DNA from: Micrococcaceae bacterium UBA6021
Lineage (GTDB): Bacteria; Actinomycetota; Actinomycetes; Actinomycetales; Micrococcaceae
Direction of reading: 5' to 3'
DNA length: 6,234 nt
NCBI GenBank assembly: GCA_002427975.1
Contig: DIZT01000338.1
Span: 14,643-20,876 of the forward strand
The notes beneath the pieces were generated by a model, which worked only from the letters and a program-made list of their open reading frames with translations, was not told the DNA's origin and ran no database searches. The translations under genes were made by a program, and so were the position numbers. This document shows positions 1 to 4,828 of the stretch, piece by piece. The number at the start of each line of letters is the position of its first letter. Within the stretch, counting starts at the first letter, position 1.

Positions 1-48
1 GTAATTCTCGAAGCTGAAGATCGCTCCGATGATGCTGTCCGCATCCAT
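1..48 (-). CDS. Metal ABC transporter permease, N-terminal fragment
   Basis: Only the first 16 codons are present; the gene continues past the left edge. It starts with ATG at 48-46, and that ATG shares one base with the TGA stop of the ATPase gene (TGATG junction), which implies translational coupling. A strong GGAGGT ribosome binding site lies about 5 bases upstream, inside the end of the ATPase gene. The visible peptide contains Gly-Ala-Ile-Phe-Ser-Phe-Glu-Asn-Tyr, which I recall as typical of the start of actinobacterial ZnuB/MntB-type (ABC-3 family) permeases. The order binding protein, ATPase, permease supports the call. The product would be the membrane channel subunit of the importer. 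Family assignment is inference from context, because the membrane segments lie outside the window. Confidence 0.75.
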   Translation of the reverse strand, partial: MDADSIIGAIFSFENY

Positions 49-863
49 CAGGCCACCTCCCCCGCCGTTGCGTGGACATCGGCATGGTGGTGCGTGGTCG
101 CGTCAGGCAGGCCGACGACGACGATGCGCCCGTTCGCGTGGATGACTTCCACGTGGCTGCCATAGAGCTCGGACAGGACCTCGGTGGTCATGACCTCTTC
201 CGGGGTCCCCACCCGGAACCGCCCGCCGGCCAGGTACAGCACCCGGTCAACGTAATCGATGATGGGGTTGATTTCGTGGGTGACAAAGACCACCGCACTG
301 TTCTGCGCGTGGCATTGGGTGTTGATCAGCGCGCTGACGGCCTGCTGGTGGTGCAGGTCCAGGGACAGCAAGGGTTCGTCGCAAAGGAGGACCTTGGGGT
401 CCGAGGCCAGCGCCTGGGCCACCCGGAGGCGCTGCTGCTCGCCGCCGGAGAGCTGGCCCACCGGGACTTTGGCGTAGTCGCTGGCGCCCACCAGGTCCAG
501 GAGCTCATCGATCCTGCGGTTTGCCCGGGACATGCCCAGCCGCAGCCCCCAGCGGTGGCCGTCCACGCCGAGCCCCACGAGGTCCCGGGCACGCATGGGG
601 GTGTCCGGAGCGAAGGATTTCTGCTGCGGAATATAGCCGATCAGGTTGCTGCCCCGCTCCACCGGGCGGTCGCCAAGCGTGGCCCGGCCGGCCTGCAGTT
701 CCTGCAGGCCCAGGAGGACCTTGAGGAAACTGGTTTTTCCGCTGCCGTTGGGCCCCAGGACGGCGAAGAACTCACCGGGCCTGATATCCAGGTCGAGATC
801 CTCCCAGAGCGTGCGTTTGCCGAACTGCAGGGACGCCCCGCGGAGGCTCACCACCGGTTTCAA
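48..863 (-). CDS. Zinc/manganese ABC transporter ATP-binding protein (ZnuC/MntA-like)
   Basis: This 271-residue cytoplasmic ATPase would power metal import through the adjacent permease. All ABC motifs are visible: Walker A GPNGSGKTS at residues 37-45, Q-loop glutamines at 80-81, signature LSGGE at 138-142, Walker B VLLCDEP at 158-164 with catalytic Glu163, D-loop at 165-169 and switch His196. Length and motif spacing fit the Zn/Mn/Fe-chelate subfamily. The start is TTG at 863-861, overlapping the TGA of the upstream binding-protein gene (TTGA), with a GGAG site 8 bases upstream; GTG codons 4 and 5 are less likely alternatives. The C-terminus has a short His-rich tail (His258-260 and His264), suggestive of metal binding but unproven. 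It sits second in the operon, between binding protein and permease. The fold is certain; the metal is inferred from the neighbours. Confidence 0.93.
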   Translation of the reverse strand: MKPVVSLRGASLQFGKRTLWEDLDLDIRPGEFFAVLGPNGSGKTSFLKVLLGLQELQAGRATLGDRPVERGSNLIGYIPQQKSFAPDTPMRARDLVGLGVDGHRWGLRLGMSRANRRIDELLDLVGASDYAKVPVGQLSGGEQQRLRVAQALASDPKVLLCDEPLLSLDLHHQQAVSALINTQCHAQNSAVVFVTHEINPIIDYVDRVLYLAGGRFRVGTPEEVMTTEVLSELYGSHVEVIHANGRIVVVGLPDATTHHHADVHATAGEVA

Positions 864-1849
864 CTATTCTTCTCCAAAACTTTGCTGACGTTCTCAACAT
901 TGTCCGTCATCCACTGCAGGTACGTCTTGCCTTCGGGCAGGGTTTCGCTGAAGTCAATGACGGGAACGCCGGCTGATTCGGCAGCCTTCTTCAGGGCCTC
1001 TGTCTGGGGGCCCTCTGTCTGTTCGTTGTAGGCGAGGAACCTGATGTCCTTGGATCCTGCCAGTTCGGTGGCGGCCTTCAGCACGGCGGGCGGGACGTCC
1101 GAGCCTTCCTCGATCGCGGCGGTGTAGTCGGCCGGGGTCCGGTTCTCCAGCCCTGCGGCCTCGAGCAGGTACAGCGGAACGGGTTCGGTCACTGCCACAG
1201 CCGCGCCTGTGCCGTTGGCCTTCAGTACGGCGAGCTTGCCGGCCAGGCCGTCCACCCCGGCTTTGAAGGTTGCGGCATTGGAGGTGAACAGAGCCGCTGA
1301 GCCCGGTTCAAGTTCACCCAGTTTTGCCGCCAGCGAATCAGCGAGCTTGCCCATGGCATCCATGCTGTACCAGACGTGTTCGTTAAACTCACCGTGCGCG
1401 TGCCCGTCGGCTGATGCGCTGGACGCCGGGGACGGTTCGGCGTGCGCTTCCTCCGCCAGGCCCGCTACGTCCACAGCGGTGACAATATTGGCGTGCGGGA
1501 TGTTGCTGTCATCGGCCATCTTGTGGAGGAAGGTGTCATAGCCGCCGCCGTTCTCGATCACCAGTTCCGCCTTGGAGACCAGCAGCCGGTCCTGCGCGGT
1601 GGCTTCATACGAATGCGGGTCCTGGCTGGTCTTGGTGATCATGGAGGTGACGTTGACTTTGTCCCCGCCGATGACTGCGGCAATGTCCCCGTATACGTTG
1701 GTGGACGCCACAACGTCTATGACCCCGTCCGAGGTTTGCGTACCGGACGAGGCCGGTGCGGCACCGCCCCCGGAGCCGCACGCAGTGAGCAGCAGGCTCA
1801 CCCCGGCGAGGGCTGCGAGGGACGTTCGGATGGCGGCGGGGTGGCGCAC
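860..1849 (-). CDS. Zinc/manganese-type ABC substrate-binding lipoprotein (ZnuA/TroA family)
   Basis: This 329-residue extracytoplasmic lipoprotein would capture a divalent metal and deliver it to the permease. Residues 1-24 form a lipoprotein signal peptide ending in the lipobox Leu-Thr-Ala-Cys (Cys24), followed by a Gly/Ser/Ala-rich linker to about 42. Cluster A-I family features follow: DPHSYE with His79, a short acidic and His-containing loop (His136, His150, His152), NEHVW with His158, TEPV with Glu222, and a late VIDFSE with Asp299. By position, His79, His158, Glu222 and Asp299 are the likely metal ligands. His-His-Glu-Asp resembles Mn-type proteins such as PsaA, whereas the His-rich loop is more typical of zinc proteins, so the metal stays open. 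The start is GTG at 1849-1847 with GAGG 5 bases upstream. It is the first gene of the ABC operon, and a palindromic candidate operator lies 54 bases upstream. Confidence 0.9.
   Translation of the reverse strand: MRHPAAIRTSLAALAGVSLLLTACGSGGGAAPASSGTQTSDGVIDVVASTNVYGDIAAVIGGDKVNVTSMITKTSQDPHSYEATAQDRLLVSKAELVIENGGGYDTFLHKMADDSNIPHANIVTAVDVAGLAEEAHAEPSPASSASADGHAHGEFNEHVWYSMDAMGKLADSLAAKLGELEPGSAALFTSNAATFKAGVDGLAGKLAVLKANGTGAAVAVTEPVPLYLLEAAGLENRTPADYTAAIEEGSDVPPAVLKAATELAGSKDIRFLAYNEQTEGPQTEALKKAAESAGVPVIDFSETLPEGKTYLQWMTDNVENVSKVLEKNS
872..875 (-). promoter_or_regulatory. Ribosome binding site deciding the TTG start of the ATPase gene
   Basis: On the minus strand GGAG lies 8 bases before the TTG at 863-861, within the last codons of the binding-protein gene. 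With the 4-base TTGA overlap, this supports TTG as the true start although it is the rarest of the three common bacterial start codons. Confidence 0.6.
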
Positions 1850-1894
1850 GGAAACCTCAGTTCAGTACAGGGATGGACTTTTGCGTCTCCAAAA

Positions 1895-1900
1895 AGCCTA
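1895..1900 (-). promoter_or_regulatory. Candidate -10 element for the metal ABC operon
   Basis: TAGGCT on the minus strand fits the actinobacterial TANNNT -10 pattern and would give a leader of roughly 40 bases before the GTG at 1849. No convincing -35 hexamer is visible 16-19 bases upstream. The palindrome at 1903-1929 occupies exactly that space, as expected if a repressor blocks RNA polymerase. The call rests on one short motif. Confidence 0.3.
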
Positions 1901-1902
1901 CC

Positions 1903-1929
1903 CCTAAATGTGAATGATTCCTATTTAGG
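1903..1929. promoter_or_regulatory. 27-bp imperfect palindrome, candidate Zur/Fur-family operator
   Basis: The arms CCTAAAT and ATTTAGG surround a perfect core GAATGATTC centred on G1916; 11 of 13 base pairs match and only positions 1910/1922 and 1911/1921 do not. The odd-length symmetry with an AATGATT centre resembles Fur-family boxes. Against the actinobacterial Zur consensus as I remember it (TGAAAATGATTTTCA), 10 of 15 positions agree. It lies upstream of the binding-protein gene, next to a possible -10, and overlaps the TAA stop of the short CNNM gene. Repression of the ABC operon by metal-loaded Zur is the simplest reading. An MntR/DtxR-type regulator is possible, because the outer arms carry the CCTAA/TTAGG half-sites seen in DtxR-type boxes, although the spacing differs. 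Confidence 0.5.
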
Positions 1930-3010
1930 ATAGCCCTGCCTGGTCACCGTTGGGCTGGCCCAGCCTCCTGATGCCTTTGGCCTGGGTAGCGTCCCGGATC
2001 TCGCCCACGAGTTGTTCGATCACGTCTTCCAGGAAGAGGACGCCGTGGGTCTGCCCGTCTGCACCAATCACGCGGGCAAGGTGCGAGCCCGTGCGCTGCA
2101 TGACGGACATGGCCGTTTCAACTTCGTCGTCCAGCGCGAGGTTGGCCAGGGAGCGGATCCTGCTCTCGGCAATGGGGTGCTGGTAGTCCGATTCGGGAAT
2201 CGACAGCACGTCCTTCACATGGAGATAGCCGGAGAGCATGCCGTCATCGTCCAGCATCGGGAACCTAGAGAATCCCGTCCTGCTGACGGCTTTCTCGAAC
2301 TCCACCGGTGTGGTGGCCGCCTTCAGCATGACCAGATTCTCCACCGGAACCATGATGTTCGCGGCCGTGTATTCGGAGAACTCCAGGGCGCCGGTGATCA
2401 GCCCGGCGTCGTCGTCCACCAGCCCGTGGCGGGTGGACTCCTGCACGATCGACTGCACTTCTTCGAGCGTGAAGGAGGAGTTCACCTCATCCTTAGGCTC
2501 TATCCGCAGGAGTTTGAGGATGTGGTTGGCGGACCAGTTCAACGCGACGATGGCCGGTTTGACCAGTTTGGCAACAAATATCAGCGGCGGTGCCAGCAGC
2601 AAGGCAGCCTTGTCCGCCACCGATACAGAGATGTTCTTGGGCACCATCTCGCCGAAGGTCACGTGCAGGAAGGTCACCACCATCAGGGCGATGGCGAACG
2701 CCGCGACGTCCGCGGCTTCCACCGGCAGCCCCACGGCTTCCAGGGGAGCCGCCATCAGGTGGTGGATGGCCGGTTCGGCCACCTGCAGGATCAGCAGCGA
2801 ACACACGGTGATACCCAACTGTGCGCAGGCCAGCATCAACGAGACGTTCTCCATCGCGCGCAGCGTGGTCTGCGCCCGCATGGAACCTGCCTCCGCCAGG
2901 GGTTCGATCTGGCTGCGCCTGGCCGACATCACGGCAAACTCGGCGCCGACAAAAAATGCGTTGCCCAGCAGGAGGACAACCAGCCAGGCAATTCCGGCCC
3001 AGTCACTCAT
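1925..3010 (-). CDS. Short CNNM/CorC-family membrane protein (DUF21 plus CBS pair, no CorC domain)
   Basis: This 361-residue inner-membrane protein belongs to the CNNM/CorB/CorC family (often misnamed hemolysin), several members of which export Mg2+. The DUF21 membrane domain covers about residues 1-170. It has a first helix with FFVGAEFAVMSARR (19-32), a second with QLGIT (64-68), and the family hallmark GEMVPKN at 120-126. A CBS pair follows: CBS1 at about 217-270 with an IMVP entry and FSRFP, and CBS2 at about 282-338 ending LEDVIEQLVGEI. The protein stops about 20 residues later, so the usual C-terminal CorC_HlyC domain is absent, and CBS2 lacks the DEYGG motif of its partner. The ATG at 3010-3008 overlaps the partner's TGA (ATGA), with GGGAG 6 bases upstream, so the two are translationally coupled. 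From memory, Mycobacterium tuberculosis Rv1842c/Rv1841c is a similar long/short pair. Transport substrate is inferred. Confidence 0.88.
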   Translation of the reverse strand: MSDWAGIAWLVVLLLGNAFFVGAEFAVMSARRSQIEPLAEAGSMRAQTTLRAMENVSLMLACAQLGITVCSLLILQVAEPAIHHLMAAPLEAVGLPVEAADVAAFAIALMVVTFLHVTFGEMVPKNISVSVADKAALLLAPPLIFVAKLVKPAIVALNWSANHILKLLRIEPKDEVNSSFTLEEVQSIVQESTRHGLVDDDAGLITGALEFSEYTAANIMVPVENLVMLKAATTPVEFEKAVSRTGFSRFPMLDDDGMLSGYLHVKDVLSIPESDYQHPIAESRIRSLANLALDDEVETAMSVMQRTGSHLARVIGADGQTHGVLFLEDVIEQLVGEIRDATQAKGIRRLGQPNGDQAGLS

Positions 3011-4329
3011 CGTCCGCTCCCGTTTTCCGGAGCAGGCGCCGCCGGATGGAAGCAGATCCGTTCGATCCGTCGGCCATCCATTCTGGTCACGTTCAGTGTG
3101 CCGCCGCCTACCTGCACGATGTCCCCCACTGCGGCGATGCGGCCGAGCTCGCTCATGACGTACCCGCCCACAGTCTCGTATGCAGCTTCGTCCGGAACAG
3201 TCAGCCCCGGGATCTGTTCGGAAAGCTCGTCGGGGCGCAGCAGCCCGGGGAAGTACCAGTCCCCGGAGGCACTCTGGAGCAGTCCAGGACGTACCTTGTC
3301 GTGCTCGTCGGAAACTTCACCGACGATTTCCTCCACCAGGTCCTCAAGGGTGGCGATGCCGGCCGTTCCGCCGTATTCATCCAGGACAATGGCGAGTTGG
3401 AGGTTTCCCTCACGCAGCTCGGCCAGGAGTGCATCCAGGTGGATGGTCTCCGGCACGCGGAGGACATCGGTCATGATGGCTCCGGCCTCCAGCTTGGCCC
3501 GCCGCTTCCGGGGCACGGCCACGGCTTTCTTGACGTGGACCAGGCCCTTGATGTCGTCGGAGGACTCCCCGATGACGGGGAAGCGGGAGTACCCGGTGCG
3601 CCTGGCGGCGTCCAGGATGTCCGAGACAGGCTGGTCGGCGTCGATGGTTTCCATCCGGATCCGGGGCGTCATAACATCGGCGGCCGTCCGGGCCGAGAAG
3701 TTCAGGGTCCGCGCCACAAAGTTGGCCGTCCCGGCGTCGAGCGTTCCCATGGCGGCGGAGCGCCGCACCAGGGAGGCGAGCTCGGCCGGCGTCCGGGCGC
3801 CGGAAATTTCTTCCTTGGCTTCCAGGCCAAAGACGTTCAGCACCTTGTTCGAGAAGCCGTTGAGCACCACGATGGCGGGCTTGAAGATGGCCGTAAAAAC
3901 CAACTGCGGCCGGGCCACCGCCTTGCCCACCTGGAAGGACAGCGCAATGGCCATGTTTTTGGGCACGAGTTCGCCAAGCAGCATGGACAGCAGCGTGGCG
4001 AGCACCATGGCTATGACCAGGGAAACGGATGCGGCAGCCACTTCGGGAATTCCGACGGCGGCCAACGGGCCCTCGAGGAGGCGCCCTACCGACGGTTGCA
4101 TCACGTAACCGGTCAGAAGGGTGGTGAGGGTGATGCCGAGCTGACAGCTGGAAAGCTGGGTTGAAAGGGATTTGAGGCACTTGAGCAGCGGGACGGCGCC
4201 GGTATCACCGTTGTCGATGGCACGTTGGACCGTGGCCTGGTCAAGGGCAATCAGGGAAAATTCGACGGCGACGAAAAAGCCGGTGCCGGCGATCAGCAGG
4301 AGGCCTGCCGCGAGGAGCAACCACTCCAT
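3007..4329 (-). CDS. Long CNNM/CorC-family membrane protein (DUF21, CBS pair, CorC_HlyC domain)
   Basis: This 440-residue protein is the full-length CNNM/CorC architecture, predicted to take part in Mg2+ (or Co2+) efflux across the inner membrane. DUF21 spans about residues 1-180, with FFVAVEFSLIALD at 18-30, CQLGIT at 62-67 and GELVPKN at 119-125. The CBS pair spans about 215-340, entering at DVMTPR (218-223) with YSRFPV in CBS1; CBS2 ends in LDEYGGTAGIATLEDLVEEI, with DEYGG at 317-321. CBS pairs of this family bind ATP-Mg. The C-terminal CorC_HlyC domain covers about 352-432 and includes GDWYFPGLL and YETVGGYVMSELGRI. The start is ATG at 4329-4327; its ribosome binding site is weak (GGGA, 6 bases away) and it is immediately preceded by the stop codon of a possible leader ORF. 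It is the first gene of the CNNM pair. The family is clear; the ion is inferred. Confidence 0.92.
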   Translation of the reverse strand: MEWLLLAAGLLLIAGTGFFVAVEFSLIALDQATVQRAIDNGDTGAVPLLKCLKSLSTQLSSCQLGITLTTLLTGYVMQPSVGRLLEGPLAAVGIPEVAAASVSLVIAMVLATLLSMLLGELVPKNMAIALSFQVGKAVARPQLVFTAIFKPAIVVLNGFSNKVLNVFGLEAKEEISGARTPAELASLVRRSAAMGTLDAGTANFVARTLNFSARTAADVMTPRIRMETIDADQPVSDILDAARRTGYSRFPVIGESSDDIKGLVHVKKAVAVPRKRRAKLEAGAIMTDVLRVPETIHLDALLAELREGNLQLAIVLDEYGGTAGIATLEDLVEEIVGEVSDEHDKVRPGLLQSASGDWYFPGLLRPDELSEQIPGLTVPDEAAYETVGGYVMSELGRIAAVGDIVQVGGGTLNVTRMDGRRIERICFHPAAPAPENGSGR

Positions 4330-4422
4330 TCAGCATCCCGCCCGAACATCGGGAGAGGCGGTGTATATCCGGGGGAAACTGCCCGGCGGAGGATGATCGG
4401 CGGAAGCCGATGCTGTTTCCAT
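4330..4422 (-). CDS. Possible 30-residue proline-rich leader peptide (uORF) of the CNNM operon
   Basis: An ATG at 4422-4420 opens a 30-codon frame ending in TGA at 4332-4330, directly against the ATG of the long CNNM gene (TGAATG, no gap). A GGAG site lies 5 bases before this ATG. The peptide starts METASASADH, then Pro11-Pro12-Pro13-Gly14, with further prolines at 17 and 24 and a final Cys30; it resembles no protein family I know. Polyproline followed by glycine is a known EF-P-dependent ribosome stalling motif, and proline-rich leaders control Mg2+ transporter genes in enterobacteria (mgtL for mgtA). Here the abutting stop and start codons and the weak CNNM ribosome binding site suggest termination-reinitiation coupling. 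The same frame extends upstream to another ATG at 4560, giving 76 codons. It could be a chance frame in GC-rich DNA. Confidence 0.35.
   Translation of the reverse strand: METASASADHPPPGSFPRIYTASPDVRAGC
4396..4411. other. Perfect 6-bp hairpin inside the possible leader ORF
   Basis: ATCGGC and GCCGAT form a perfect 6-bp stem around a tetraloop, TTCC on the CNNM mRNA strand (GGAA on the other). It lies over codons 4-9 of the possible leader ORF and ends three bases before the three proline codons. No T-run follows on either strand, so it is not a typical intrinsic terminator. Whether it folds in the transcript is unknown. Confidence 0.4.
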
Positions 4423-4427
4423 AGGGG

Positions 4428-4451
4428 CTCCGTCGGGGTGGCCGGACGGAG
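4428..4451 (-). promoter_or_regulatory. Hairpin covering the ribosome binding site of the leader ORF
   Basis: On the CNNM mRNA strand CTCCGTC (4451-4445) pairs perfectly with GACGGAG (4434-4428) across a 10-base loop. The 3' arm contains the GGAG that would serve the leader ATG at 4422, so the closed hairpin would hide it. That layout suits a translational switch or RNA thermometer-like element, but it matches no riboswitch class I recognise (no M-box or yybP-ykoY consensus). The stem is seen directly; its function is inference. Confidence 0.35.
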
Positions 4452-4695
4452 AGTGATGGGCACGTGTTCGGGGTTTGCCGGCTCTGCGGGTGGACTGCGC
4501 GGTGCTGTACTTTATGCTCCGCTGACAGCCCCCAGGCCGGCACCTAGATTTACTGTCCATAAGAATTTCAGTCTACAGGAGCAGATTGGGCCTTCCGGAT
4601 GGCTGTTCGGAGGTCCTGGCACACCGCATAGGGACAGCTTCCGGACGCCACAATCCGTGATCTCCGCGTCATTGCCATGATTTGGGTCACCGTTA
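4452..4695. other. Divergent intergenic region, mostly without recognisable features
   Basis: This is the unexplained part of the gap between the divergent CNNM operon and kgd. I find no convincing gene in it. The minus-strand promoter of the CNNM operon should lie here: TAAAGT at 4514-4509 fits a TANNNT -10 but has no matching -35. A CTTCCGGA octamer occurs twice, near 4592 and 4639. A weak CRP-like inverted motif lies at 4676-4691. No tRNA, terminator with a T-run, or known riboswitch was recognised. Confidence 0.5.
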
Positions 4696-4726
4696 TTGGC
4701 AGTTAACACAGAATGCTCATTAGACT
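4696..4726 (+). promoter_or_regulatory. Candidate kgd promoter
   Basis: TTGGCA at 4696-4701 resembles a -35 box and TAGACT at 4721-4726 fits the actinobacterial TANNNT -10 pattern. The 19-base spacer is long, so the -35 assignment is doubtful. Transcription would begin near 4733 and leave a leader of about 95 bases before the GTG at 4829. Confidence 0.35.
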
Positions 4727-4810
4727 GGCAACGGTCCGGGTTCAGGACGCAGAGACTGGTTCGAATGTTGTGCTGCGGCACCGTGGCGGCCAGAGAGAAA
4801 TCAAACTCAT

Positions 4811-4818
4811 GGAAGAGG
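4811..4818 (+). promoter_or_regulatory. Ribosome binding site of kgd, supporting the GTG start
   Basis: GGAAGAGG lies 10 bases before the GTG at 4829. The spacing is slightly long. The nearby ATG at 4809 is out of frame with kgd, and no in-frame ATG lies between the upstream TAG at 4721 and the conserved N-terminal sequence, so GTG is the best start. Confidence 0.55.
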
Positions 4819-4828
4819 CGTATTTCAA

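Noticed and set aside
72..1031. A 319-codon plus-strand open frame opposite the ATPase gene
   Set aside because: All ABC motifs lie on the minus strand; this frame is a GC-driven shadow.
1885..1900. A short T-run on the minus strand (GGCTTTTTGG) as a terminator after the CNNM operon
   Set aside because: No GC-rich stem directly precedes the T-run; the nearby palindrome is AT-rich with a one-base centre and fits a protein-binding site better.
2012..4108. A 698-codon plus-strand open frame across both CNNM genes
   Set aside because: It is antisense to two well-supported family members, and its translation is a His/Gln/Arg/Ser-rich jumble with no motif. Long antisense frames are expected opposite GC-rich genes.
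4396..4451. A known Mg2+ or Mn2+ riboswitch (M-box, yybP-ykoY) in the CNNM leader
   Set aside because: The two hairpins are present, but none of the conserved motifs of these classes could be recognised on the CNNM mRNA strand.
4758..4770. GGTTCGAATG resembles the T-loop of a tRNA
   Set aside because: The flanking bases do not form the T-stem, and no anticodon arm or acceptor stem can be found around it.
4512..4781. An 89-codon minus-strand frame in the intergenic region
   Set aside because: No ribosome binding site, no motif, and a composition (many Cys, Asn, Pro) unlike the neighbouring genes; probably chance.
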